Assembly: GCA_013298165.1 (NCBI GenBank)
Contig: JAAFJU010000028.1
Span: 1-42,385, forward strand
DNA from: Synechococcales cyanobacterium bin31.maxbin.ball.101
GTDB lineage: Bacteria > Cyanobacteriota > Cyanobacteriia > Leptolyngbyales > Leptolyngbyaceae
DNA length: 42,385 nucleotides
Direction of reading: 5' to 3'
Numbering within the stretch: position 1 is the first letter of the stretch; each line of letters begins with the position of its first letter. Position numbers and translations under genes: made by a program. Below, in pieces: positions 7,223 through 15,560 of this stretch. The notes beneath the pieces are model-generated. The model saw nothing but the letters and a program-made list of their open reading frames with translations. It made no database searches and was not told the DNA's origin.

Positions 7223-8414
7223 TGCTCAGAATTTCGTGAAGAAGCATTAGACAATGATGAGAGTGTTATGAGAGCAGTTATCAGCCCATATTATGAAGCC
7301 ACTGGACCATCTCAAATGCTTCACAGAGGCAGCTTTGTAAAGCATTACGACGTTTTACAGAGAGGACAAGCAATATATTCGGGCTTAGTTGAGGCAGGTT
7401 GTACGATCGAGACTGCTACATTGCTAGATGATGAGAACTCTGAGTGCCGTGACTTAATTTTATCGATCCACGATGCCAGATACATTGACTATCTTAAAAA
7501 CGCTTGGGTCAACTGGTCGAAGATACAACATTCAAGTGCTGAAATACTGCCTAATATCTCTCCCAATCGACATATCGCTCAATTTAATGAACACCCAGTT
7601 GCATTAGCGGGTTGGTATATCGGTGATGCTGCTGCGCCGATTGGAGAACATACATGGCGTAACGCTTTAGGGAGTGTATCTGCGGTAATTGAGGCTGCAT
7701 CTGGACTAAAACACGGGGAATCAGCGATGTACGCCTTGTGTAGACCCAGTGGGCACCATGCTTGTCAAGATATGGCCATGGGGATGTGCTTCTTGAATAA
7801 TTCAGCGATTGCTGCTCAGGTTCTTCGACAACAGTTTTGTAGAGTTGCAATCCTCGATATTGATATGCATCATGGAAATGGAACCCAACAAATCTTTTAT
7901 CGGCGTAATGACGTACTGACGGTATCCATTCATGGCGATCCAACTCACTTTTATCCCTTTTATGCGGGATTTGAACAAGAGAACGGAGTTGAGCAAGGCG
8001 AAGGATTCAATGTCAACTTACCCCTACCAGCCGGAACTCATGAGGTGATTTATTTAGATGCGCTCAATACGGCGGTCAATAAAATACTAGAGTTTGGCGC
8101 AGAAGCGGCGATCGTTGCTACGGGATTCGATACATTTAAAGATGATCCACTCGGTTGTTTTGAGCTTGAGTCTAGTTCTTACTATGAAATTGGTAGAATG
8201 CTTAAATCGCTACAACTGCCAACATTATTCGTGCAAGAAGGAGGGTATTTTGTACCAGCTCTGCGAGAAAATGTTCGACAATTAATGCTAGGCTTTGGAA
8301 GCAGTTAACAAAACCAATTATGAGTGCAACGCACCCGAACAAGTCTAGTGCAACGGACTGGCAAGATTCATCTATCATAGTCGAAGCGTGGCTCACAGCC
8401 GCTGACTAGGAACG
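7217..8414 (+). mobile_element. Integron cassette 5 (deacetylase), 1198 bp
   Basis: The last cassette runs from GTTCGGC (7216) to the crossover of attC5. Its R'' box CCCGAAC complements its own left end at six of seven bases, which independently identifies the right attC. It carries one plus-strand gene. Beyond it starts the dapB flank, with no further attC. Confidence 0.88.
7268..8308 (+). CDS. Acetylpolyamine amidohydrolase / class II HDAC-family deacetylase
   Basis: A 346-residue zinc-dependent deacetylase of the histone deacetylase / acetoin utilisation / acetylpolyamine amidohydrolase superfamily. It removes acetyl groups from amines such as acetylpolyamines or acetyl-lysine. The double histidine is at 163-164 (RPSGHHA). 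Zinc ligands are D199 and H201 (DIDMHHGNGTQ) and D288 (GFDTFKDDPLG), and the catalytic tyrosine is Y327 (QEGGY). Spacing fits acetylpolyamine amidohydrolases best. The length and residues indicate an active enzyme. It is the only gene of cassette 5, so it was probably acquired horizontally. The actual substrate cannot be told from sequence. Confidence 0.9.
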   Translation: MRAVISPYYEATGPSQMLHRGSFVKHYDVLQRGQAIYSGLVEAGCTIETATLLDDENSECRDLILSIHDARYIDYLKNAWVNWSKIQHSSAEILPNISPNRHIAQFNEHPVALAGWYIGDAAAPIGEHTWRNALGSVSAVIEAASGLKHGESAMYALCRPSGHHACQDMAMGMCFLNNSAIAAQVLRQQFCRVAILDIDMHHGNGTQQIFYRRNDVLTVSIHGDPTHFYPFYAGFEQENGVEQGEGFNVNLPLPAGTHEVIYLDALNTAVNKILEFGAEAAIVATGFDTFKDDPLGCFELESSSYYEIGRMLKSLQLPTLFVQEGGYFVPALRENVRQLMLGFGSS

Positions 8415-8420
8415 TTGAGG
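8334..8420 (+). repeat. attC site 5, end of cassette array
   Basis: An 87 bp attC. R'' is CCCGAAC (8334-8340), L'' has GTGCAACGG, L' is CCGCTGACTAGGAAC (from 8399) and R' is GTTGAGG (8414-8420). It is more diverged in L'' than the other sites. The chromosome beyond lacks another cassette. Confidence 0.82.
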
Positions 8421-8489
8421 ATTCCAGTTCTAGGAGATTTCGTCGGGGTCGATCGTTAAACGTCCGGCAAACCGACCCCTAACCCCCAA

Positions 8490-9305
8490 CTACAACAACT
8501 TCTCCAATCCATAAACCAACGACTTAAGCCCGATCGCCTTCCGCACACAAAGCTCCACCCCCGGCATATAGCAGCCCCGATCGGTCGCCTCATGCTTAAT
8601 CGTATAAATCTGTCCCGCTGCTCCAAAGATCACCTCTTGACGCGCCACAAACCCCGGTAAGCGCACACTATGAATGCGGATATTTTCTTCAGCCAAACCT
8701 CCACGAGAACCGGGAAGTTTTTCAGTTTCTTCGACGAGTTGGGCGTTGTAGGTTTTGCCCATTTCCGCGAGGAGTTGCGCGGTTTGGACGGCGGTACCAC
8801 TAGGGGCATCAGCTTTTTGGTTGTGGTGGAGTTCGAGGATTTCTACATTGTCAAAATATTTTGAGGCTTGCAGCGCCGCTTGCTGCATCAACACCACGCC
8901 GATACAAAAATTGGGGGCGAGAATACAGCCTGTACTGGCTTTGTCAGCAAACTCCGTCAAGTCCTGAATTTGTTCTAGACTCAATCCCGTGGTACCGACG
9001 ACAGGACGGACGCCGTAAGCGATCGCCGTCCGAATATTGTGATACACCGCATCGGGATGGGTGACATCGATGACTACGCCCAGTTCCCGCTCTTGGGACA
9101 GCATCGCCATCATGGGTTCGTAGTCTTTCGTAATGGGGATTTCCAGCGGTCCCATGCCGACGACTTCGCCAATGTCTTGGCCTTCCCATTTGGGATTGTG
9201 GGCGACGGCTCCGAAGAGATCGAGTCCTGGAGCGTTGACGATCGTTTTGATAATTTCCCGGCCCATTTTGCCCGTTGCGCCATTGACGACGACTGGAATT
9301 GCCAT
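8490..9305 (-). CDS. dapB: 4-hydroxy-tetrahydrodipicolinate reductase
   Basis: A 271-residue DapB, the NAD(P)H-dependent reductase of the diaminopimelate/lysine pathway. It has the N-terminal nucleotide-binding motif [18 protein letters not shown], and the substrate-binding/catalytic [15 protein letters not shown] with the paired histidines and lysine. Length is usual. ATG 9305 is preferred because AAAGGA lies about nine bases upstream, and the longer frame from 9347 adds 14 unconserved residues. It borders the integron on its 3' side. Confidence 0.96.
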   Translation of the reverse strand: MAIPVVVNGATGKMGREIIKTIVNAPGLDLFGAVAHNPKWEGQDIGEVVGMGPLEIPITKDYEPMMAMLSQERELGVVIDVTHPDAVYHNIRTAIAYGVRPVVGTTGLSLEQIQDLTEFADKASTGCILAPNFCIGVVLMQQAALQASKYFDNVEILELHHNQKADAPSGTAVQTAQLLAEMGKTYNAQLVEETEKLPGSRGGLAEENIRIHSVRLPGFVARQEVIFGAAGQIYTIKHEATDRGCYMPGVELCVRKAIGLKSLVYGLEKLL

Positions 9306-9382
9306 GGTGTCTAAATCCTTTACTGATGACTGAACGGACTGCCGCAAAAACCAACAATCCGTCTTCTATTGAAACAGATCAA

Positions 9383-9460
9383 GCCCCCTAACCCCCAATT
9401 CTGGGGGGACCGGAAACTTAACCTAGCTCTGGCTCCCCCAGAATTGGGGGCTGGGGGGCG
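9383..9460. repeat. CCCCCAGAATTGGGGG palindromic repeat (copy 1)
   Basis: An inverted pair: CCCCCAATTCTGGGGGG, then CCCCCAGAATTGGGGG, flanked by CCCCCTAA and TGGGGGGC. The family recurs at about 16581, 17871, 26941 and 28863, always between or at the edge of genes. Here it separates the divergent dapB and MuiA-like genes. Confidence 0.85.
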
Positions 9461-9568
9461 GTTCGCCAGGATTTAGTCCAAATTTTAACGCTAATTCGCC
9501 CCAGCCCACCATCACCGAAGACCGATGATCTCCGATCGGTCCTTGACCATTGAAATCAACGAGCTAGC

Positions 9569-11251
9569 ATGGAAAAACCACCACCCCATCTCACCACAAT
9601 GCTCAAACCCATCGAAGCCCCGATCGTCGCTGTCACCGTCTACACCGATCGCGCCCTAATCACCCGCCGAGGCACGATCGCCCTTACTGGGGATGAAACC
9701 GCCCTTACGATCGCAAATCTCCCCACCACCCTCGACCCCGATTCCGTCCGAGTCAGTGGTCGAGGCCAAATTCCGGTCAAACTTCAGGGCGTGACGATCG
9801 ATCGTCAATTCACCACAGAACCCGTCGGCGATCAGCTTCGAAGTATTAGCCAAGAAATCGATCGGCTCGAAGTCGAAAAGACCCGCCTTCAAGTCCAACT
9901 CGATACCCTCACCCTCCAATCCGAATTCATCCAAGGACTTCGCCAAAAAACCGAACAATCCTTCTCCCGCAACCTCGCCACCAAAAATATCGACCTGGAA
10001 GACACCTCAAACCTGCTCAATTTCATTGGAACTAAAAACACTGAATACGCCACAACTCGCGAAGAGATTCTCCTGCAAAAACAACAGCTTGAAAAACAAC
10101 TCCAAGCCCTGCAATCTCAATTCCAACAACTTCAGCACCCCCGCAGCAAAGAGAACTTTCAAATCACTGTAGCGATTCTCCAGGGGAGAGGCTGCGCCAA
10201 CGTCTCCGAAATCCCTACCGAAACCATCTCTGAAACCACACCTGAATTCCAACTCGAAGTCACCTACGTCGTCCAGAACGCCTCCTGGAAACCCCTCTAC
10301 GACCTACGAGTCCAGCACCAAACCCTCCACCTCACCTACCTCGCCGCCATCACCCAGACCAGCGGCGAAGACTGGTCAGATATCCGACTCACCCTCTCCA
10401 CCGCAAAACCGGGTCTCGGAACGCTTCCCCCTAAACTCGAAGCTTGGTATATCGATGTTCCAAGAATGCGATCGCGAGACTTCAGCAAAGGACTGATTTC
10501 AAGAGCGGCACCCGCACCAGATGATGAATTGTATAAAGGAAGAGCACAGAGGAGTGTAGTGGAGCAAGCGTTCCCCGAAGAGCCGGAATATGAGGCAGAA
10601 GCAGAAATTGCCATGGCCGAAATCTCCCAGGATGGCGGTGTTGTCACCTTCCAAATCAGCGGTGATTCAAATATTCCCAGTGACGGCAACCCCCACAAAG
10701 TCACCATCCTCAATGAACCCATCCCCTGCCAATTCACCTACCTGGCCATGCCCAGTCTCGTCAGCTTCGCCTACCTCCAAGCCAACGCCCAAAACCGCAG
10801 TGACGGAGCCACCCTCCTCCCCGGCAAAGCCAACATCTTCCGCGAACAGGTCTTCGTCGGCACCACCGATCTCGAAAACATCGCCCCCAGCCAAGACTTC
10901 AAAATCAACCTCGGCATTGACGAAGCCTTAAAGCTCGATCGCACGCTCATCGAACGCCAAGCCGACAAAAAACTCCTCGGCAGCAATCGTCGCATCACCT
11001 ACGCCTACCGAATCACCGTGACAAACCTAACCGATCGGCCCATAAAACTCGATCTCCATGACCAAATCCCCCACAGCCGCACCGATGTGATCAAAGTCAA
11101 ACTCAATAAAATCACGCCCACCATTGCGCTAGGAGAACTTGGACGACTCCACTGGCACCTCGACCTTGCCGCCAACCGTCAAATCGAGGTGTACTACCAA
11201 TTTGCAATAGAACATCCCGAAAATGCCCAAATCACAGGATTAAGCCTCTAA
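9569..11251 (+). CDS. Mucoidy inhibitor MuiA-like protein (DUF4139)
   Basis: A 560-residue protein of the MuiA/DUF4139 family. The N-terminal DUF4140 domain starts at VAVTVYTDRALITRRG. A long coiled coil rich in Q, E and L spans about residues 85-205. The DUF4139 domain follows with VTYVVQNASWKPLYDLRV, TQTSGEDWSDIRLTLSTA and a C-terminal beta-rich part. Members reduce mucoid capsule when overexpressed in enterobacteria; the biochemical role is unknown. No signal peptide is visible. The TAA stop overlaps the stop of the convergent PLP-enzyme gene by three bases. Confidence 0.88.
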   Translation: MEKPPPHLTTMLKPIEAPIVAVTVYTDRALITRRGTIALTGDETALTIANLPTTLDPDSVRVSGRGQIPVKLQGVTIDRQFTTEPVGDQLRSISQEIDRLEVEKTRLQVQLDTLTLQSEFIQGLRQKTEQSFSRNLATKNIDLEDTSNLLNFIGTKNTEYATTREEILLQKQQLEKQLQALQSQFQQLQHPRSKENFQITVAILQGRGCANVSEIPTETISETTPEFQLEVTYVVQNASWKPLYDLRVQHQTLHLTYLAAITQTSGEDWSDIRLTLSTAKPGLGTLPPKLEAWYIDVPRMRSRDFSKGLISRAAPAPDDELYKGRAQRSVVEQAFPEEPEYEAEAEIAMAEISQDGGVVTFQISGDSNIPSDGNPHKVTILNEPIPCQFTYLAMPSLVSFAYLQANAQNRSDGATLLPGKANIFREQVFVGTTDLENIAPSQDFKINLGIDEALKLDRTLIERQADKKLLGSNRRITYAYRITVTNLTDRPIKLDLHDQIPHSRTDVIKVKLNKITPTIALGELGRLHWHLDLAANRQIEVYYQFAIEHPENAQITGLSL

Positions 11252-12393
11252 CCGATCGCCTCAGCTACCTCCCGACAAAGTGAATCACAGTCGGCTTCGC
11301 GGGTGAAATAATGGGTGCAAGCCCTCACACAGTGCGGATTAGCGAGCAGTCGGACGAAATGCTTTTTAGCTTCGAGTGTTTCAACTAACTGCCGATGTTT
11401 GGCGGAGTCGAGTTGGAACGCGACGAGTCCTGACTCGGGTGGACTGGATTTCACCATTTGGATCCCAGGAATTTGGCTCAAACCGTTCCAGAGGTAGGCT
11501 GCCCGATCGCAGATCCGTTGATACCGTTCTGCATTGCTGCCGACTTGCTGGTGAAGCTCGATCGCCATCGTTGCCGCTGGAAACGCATAAAACCCCGTCG
11601 TCGAAACCTCGTACCGTTTTCCCCCGCTTTCCCATCCAGCGGCGTTGCCCTCAGAATCTGTCGTGACACTGCGCCAGCCGATCGTCGTAGGCCGCAAGCT
11701 CTCCCGCTGGTCCGATCGCACATGTAAGCCACCGATGCCCTGAGGTCCGCACCACCACTTATGCACCGTAAACGCATAAAAATCCGCCCCGATCGCCCCC
11801 AAATCCAGCGGTAACACGCCCACCGACTGCGCTCCATCCACCAAAACTTGAACGCCCCGATCGTGGCAGAGTTCCACAATCTCCCGCAGGGGTAAAACTT
11901 GGCCCGTGGTCCAGAGGATGTGGCTGATCACCAAGAGGCGAGTCTTGGGGGTGAGGGCGTTGCGGATGACGGCGATCGGGTCTCCACCGTTGAGCGTGGC
12001 CATGACGGGGCAGGTGGATTGGGTGAGGTCGAAGCGGTGGACGACTTCGTTGACGATGCCCTGGATCCCCTGGTGTTCGCAGTCGGTGAGGAGAATGTGA
12101 TCGCCCGATCGCCAGTCCAGACCCCAGAGGGCAATGTTGCAGCCTGCAGTGGTGTTTTCGGTGAGGGTGAGATCGTTGGGGTGGATCTTGAGCGTGGTTG
12201 CGATTTGGTTTCTCAAATCCTTCGTGATCTGGGTGGTCCAGGCGTAGGCGGCGTTGCTGAAGGGGGCGATCGACTGGAGATGGAGTTGGGATTGGTGTAG
12301 GGCTTCGATGCAGCGGCTGGGGAGAAGGCCCTGACCGCCGTAGTTGAAGTAGTGGTGATTGAGCGTGGGAAACGCTTCAGAGGGGATGTGCAT
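11248..12393 (-). CDS. Class V aminotransferase-fold PLP enzyme (cyst(e)ine lyase-like)
   Basis: A 381-residue pyridoxal-phosphate enzyme of the class V aminotransferase fold. Landmarks are TENTTAGCNIALWGL (cofactor phosphate region), ISHILWTTGQVLPL, VDGAQSVGVLPLDL (Asp contacting the pyridine ring) and FTVHKWWCGPQGIGG with the Schiff-base lysine. The HKWW..GP motif and length resemble cyanobacterial L-cyst(e)ine C-S lyase and isopenicillin N epimerase-like members rather than classic NifS. A cysteine desulfurase is the main alternative. It is convergent with the MuiA-like gene, with stop codons overlapping. Confidence 0.82.
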   Translation of the reverse strand: MHIPSEAFPTLNHHYFNYGGQGLLPSRCIEALHQSQLHLQSIAPFSNAAYAWTTQITKDLRNQIATTLKIHPNDLTLTENTTAGCNIALWGLDWRSGDHILLTDCEHQGIQGIVNEVVHRFDLTQSTCPVMATLNGGDPIAVIRNALTPKTRLLVISHILWTTGQVLPLREIVELCHDRGVQVLVDGAQSVGVLPLDLGAIGADFYAFTVHKWWCGPQGIGGLHVRSDQRESLRPTTIGWRSVTTDSEGNAAGWESGGKRYEVSTTGFYAFPAATMAIELHQQVGSNAERYQRICDRAAYLWNGLSQIPGIQMVKSSPPESGLVAFQLDSAKHRQLVETLEAKKHFVRLLANPHCVRACTHYFTREADCDSLCREVAEAIG

Positions 12394-12550
12394 GGTGGTT
12401 AGCGGGAGATGATCGTAGAAATTAACATCAAATATAGATTTCTGTCCTACACTAGAGCTTACTAGTCAGATCGCCCTGGGTGTGGTACGGCAAAACCACC
12501 GGACGATCGGCAATGCATTAGGTCTTCTCTTCACGTTCGAGATCGGTTCT

Positions 12551-14020
12551 ATGTTGCTAACGGCTGAACTTCTGTTGAATTATCAACGATGTAACCGTCG
12601 TGCATTTCTCGATGTCCACGGTGACAAATCCCTGCGGGATGAAACCAGTGACTATGTCGTGAAGTTGATTCAAGATAGCTCTGAAAACCAAAAGACGGTG
12701 CTGACGGGTTTGGATCGGCCCTATGAGCGACCTCAGTTTAAATCGAGGGACTGGGCGGCGGGGGCAGAAGCAACGATCGCAATGATGGCCCAGGGTGTTG
12801 AATGCATTTATCAAGGCGTGTTGCTCACGGAAGAAAACGGCGTTACCTTAGTCAGTCGGCCTGATCTATTACTCAGGCAGCCGGGACTCTCTAGGTTTGG
12901 TGATTGGCTATACAGTCCGGTGGAGATCAAACTGAGTAAACGATCGAAGGCTGAATATCAGGTAGTTGTGGCTTACCATATGAAGGTGTTGGCGGCGGTG
13001 CAGGAGGCTTGGAGTGAGTCGGTTCAGATCTATTTAAAGGACAAACCGCCATCGGATATTGATCTGTGGGAGGTCTATCCGAGAATGGAAGAGATATTGC
13101 AAAGTTGTATACAAGAATTACAATCCCCCACACCGCCAGAAGTCTTTATCTCACGCAATCGCTGCGCCCTCTGTCAATGGTATACCGATTGCTACAACCT
13201 CGCCAAATCAACGAATCATCTTTCGCTTCTCCCCGGTGTTACACAAGTTCGCTACAACGAGTTAGTCAATTTCCACATTCACGATTTAGAAACGCTTTCG
13301 ACAACCGAACCTAAACTCCTCGATAATGCTCCTGGCTTCGGTCCCGACATGGCCAAACGCCTCATCCGTCAGGCGCAGTCTTCCCTCAATGATATTGCTT
13401 TACCGACGGAAGCTTTTCCCCAAGGCCGATCGATCGAACATCTCCTCCGCACCGAATTATCCGACAGTCCGATCGAACTCTATTTTGACATTGAATCTGA
13501 ACCGTCTTTGGAATTGATTTATTTACATGGTGTGTTGGTAGTCGATCGCGTGAACAAAACCGAAGAGTTTCATGCATTATTGGCTGAGACTCCGGACGGT
13601 GAAGCGAGGGTTTGGCAGGAGTTTCTGGATTTAGTGTGGCGCTATCCGACGGCTCCGATTTATCACTTTTGTCCCTACGAAGTCCAGACGGTAAATAAAC
13701 TCGCTAAGCAATACGAAACCGATCGATCGTTGATTGAGCCATTAATGTCCCGGTTTGTGGATTTGCATGAGCGGGTGACGCGGCTGGTGGTGCTTCCGGT
13801 GGAAGGCTATGCGTTGAAGGCGATCGCGAAATGGATGGGGTTTACCTGGCGCGATGAGCGGGCAAATGGGGCGCAGTCGATCTATTGGTATGCGCAGTGG
13901 TTAACGACGGGCGATCGGGAATTTTTGGAGTCGATCGTGGTTTATAACGAGGATGATTGTCGGGCGACGCATCGCATGAAGGATTGGTTAGCGGAGTTTT
14001 TGACGAAGCAGGGGATTTAG
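12551..14020 (+). CDS. TM0106-family RecB-like putative nuclease
   Basis: A 489-residue protein of the TM0106 RecB-like nuclease family. The N-terminal PD-(D/E)xK-type half begins MLLTAELLLNYQRCNRRAFLD. Its nuclease core includes RPDLLLR and PVEIKLSK, and it ends with CALCQWYTDC, which with the N-terminal Cys looks like the four-cysteine iron-sulfur arrangement of Cas4/RecB nucleases. The C-terminal half (ELYFDIESEP, YHFCPYEVQTV, VVYNEDDCRATHRM) is an RNase H-like/YprB-type exonuclease domain. Role in DNA repair is likely but unproven. ATG 12551 is preferred over 12482 because homologues start at ML-T-ELLLNYQRC. Confidence 0.88.
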   Translation: MLLTAELLLNYQRCNRRAFLDVHGDKSLRDETSDYVVKLIQDSSENQKTVLTGLDRPYERPQFKSRDWAAGAEATIAMMAQGVECIYQGVLLTEENGVTLVSRPDLLLRQPGLSRFGDWLYSPVEIKLSKRSKAEYQVVVAYHMKVLAAVQEAWSESVQIYLKDKPPSDIDLWEVYPRMEEILQSCIQELQSPTPPEVFISRNRCALCQWYTDCYNLAKSTNHLSLLPGVTQVRYNELVNFHIHDLETLSTTEPKLLDNAPGFGPDMAKRLIRQAQSSLNDIALPTEAFPQGRSIEHLLRTELSDSPIELYFDIESEPSLELIYLHGVLVVDRVNKTEEFHALLAETPDGEARVWQEFLDLVWRYPTAPIYHFCPYEVQTVNKLAKQYETDRSLIEPLMSRFVDLHERVTRLVVLPVEGYALKAIAKWMGFTWRDERANGAQSIYWYAQWLTTGDREFLESIVVYNEDDCRATHRMKDWLAEFLTKQGI

Positions 14021-14072
14021 GCTTCGGCTCCGCTCAGCCTACAATCTTCGCGGGCTGAGCGGAGTCGAAGCC
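14020..14072. terminator. Convergent-gene hairpin, TCCGCTCA repeat (copy 2)
   Basis: GGCTTCGGCTCCGCTCAGCC (14020-14039) pairs with the complementary arm at 14053-14072 with one mismatch, giving a 20 bp stem. It fills the 57 bp gap between the nuclease gene and the convergent TPR gene, so it probably ends transcription from both sides. The stem shares its first base with the nuclease stop codon. Confidence 0.8.
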
Positions 14073-14077
14073 CAACT

Positions 14078-15469
14078 CTACTTAAGCTCATTTTGAATAA
14101 TAGTATTCAGTTGGAAGTCGCCTTGATTCGTTGCGAGTTGGGCGGCGAGTTGGAGGGTGTCTTGGGCTTTGGTCCGATCGCCCAGCCGTTTGTATGCTCT
14201 GCCAATGTTGGTGTAGGCGAGGGCGTTGCTGGGTTGCAGTTGCGTGATGCGTTCGTAGTCACCGATCGCTACTTCGGCGCGACCTAGGGCTAGATAAGCA
14301 TTTCCGCGATTCATTAAGGCAGGGATATGGGTTTTGTTGAATTGCAATGTTTGGGTGTAGTCGTCGATCGCTCCCAGATAATTCTCCATTCGTTCTGAGT
14401 TTAAACCCCTTGCGTAATAGGCTTCCACTAGCGTTGGATCAAGTTGAATTGCTTCGTTGAAGTCTTCGATCGCACCCATGTAATCCTGTTGAAACGATCG
14501 GGAGATGCCTAGACTCAGATAGGTTTGTGCATCACCGGGGCTGATCATGAGGGCTTGTGTGTAGTCGCTGATGGCCTTTTCATGTTGCATCAAGGCTTGG
14601 TGAGCCATGCCGCGATTGTAGTAGAGCGAGGGGACATTGTTGTTTTGTTCGAGTCCTGTGGTGTAGTCGGCGATCGCGCCGCGTAGGTTTCCGGCCCGCA
14701 GGTAGAGGTTGCCGCGATGGAGGTAGACTTCGGTGAAGCTGGGGTTGAGGCGGACGACTGAGTTGAAGTCGGCGAGGGCTTTGACGTTGTTGCCTTGACG
14801 ATCGTAGAGTTTGCCGCGTTCGAGATGGGCGGGGGCGAGATCGGGTTGGAGTTCGAGGGCTTTGGCAAAGTCTTCAAAAGCGAGTTTGAAGCTGTTGAGG
14901 GCGCTGTGGGTGAGACCGCGATTGTAGAAGGCCACGGCAGAGTTTGGGGATAGCAGCAGGCTTTGGGTGAAGTCGGCGAGGGCTTTGTAGTGGTCGCCCA
15001 GTCCGTAGAGGGCACGGCCTCGATTCAGATGGGTTGTGGTTGAATTGGGTTCAAGCTCGATCGATCGGTTCAAATGTTTCAATGCAACTTCAAATAACCC
15101 TAAGTCGTTATGCAGCAGTCCCAAATCGCTCCAGGCTTCGGCGTAGTTGGGGTTGAGTTCGGTGGCTTTCTGAAGAGAGGCAATGGGTTCATTTAGCTTG
15201 TTGGCGTCTAAACTCGCTGACTTGTACTGCGCTAGACCCAAACCTCGGTAGGCTGTGGCTTGTAGGATTGGTTGATCTTGCGTGAGAACGATCGCTTGAC
15301 GAAAATCTGCGATCGCTTCAGGGTATTTTTGGAGATTGCTAAAGACATTGCCGCGATAGATGTAGGCGATCGGGGTTGGGGATTGGTCGAGCGATCGGGT
15401 TAGGGTTTCCAATGCCGCTTCAAAGTTTTGAGATTCTAATTGTTCGAGTCCGAGTTGTAGTAAATCCAT
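14078..15469 (-). CDS. Tetratricopeptide repeat protein
   Basis: A 463-residue protein made almost entirely of about 34-residue TPR units, roughly a dozen, with recurrent YYNRG, AI.DY..AL.L.P patterns. TPR stacks form protein-binding superhelices. No signal peptide, membrane helix or catalytic domain is seen, so it is probably a cytoplasmic scaffold; the partner is unknown. It lies upstream of the lipid kinase gene's 3' end on the same strand order (kinase first), separated by a repeat hairpin. Confidence 0.9.
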   Translation of the reverse strand: MDLLQLGLEQLESQNFEAALETLTRSLDQSPTPIAYIYRGNVFSNLQKYPEAIADFRQAIVLTQDQPILQATAYRGLGLAQYKSASLDANKLNEPIASLQKATELNPNYAEAWSDLGLLHNDLGLFEVALKHLNRSIELEPNSTTTHLNRGRALYGLGDHYKALADFTQSLLLSPNSAVAFYNRGLTHSALNSFKLAFEDFAKALELQPDLAPAHLERGKLYDRQGNNVKALADFNSVVRLNPSFTEVYLHRGNLYLRAGNLRGAIADYTTGLEQNNNVPSLYYNRGMAHQALMQHEKAISDYTQALMISPGDAQTYLSLGISRSFQQDYMGAIEDFNEAIQLDPTLVEAYYARGLNSERMENYLGAIDDYTQTLQFNKTHIPALMNRGNAYLALGRAEVAIGDYERITQLQPSNALAYTNIGRAYKRLGDRTKAQDTLQLAAQLATNQGDFQLNTIIQNELK

Positions 15470-15502
15470 GATGTTATAGGTTGTATTGGCTTAGCTTTAT
15501 AC

Positions 15503-15560
15503 CGGACTTCGACTCCGCTCAGTCCTCGATCTTGCGTGGGGTGAGCGGAGCCGAACCCCA
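15503..15560. repeat. TCCGCTCA repeat (copy 3) overlapping a gene end
   Basis: GGACTTCGACTCCGCTCAGTC and the complementary GTGAGCGGAGCCGAACCCC form a hairpin at the 3' end of the lipid kinase gene. Part of it is translated as the kinase's final residues (WGSAPLTPRKIED). Confidence 0.8.

Noticed and set aside
8302-8309. AGTTAAC near the deacetylase stop as the attC5 R'' box
   Set aside because: It violates the RYYYAAC pattern and does not complement the cassette start; CCCGAAC at 8334 does, and gives an 87 bp attC like the others.
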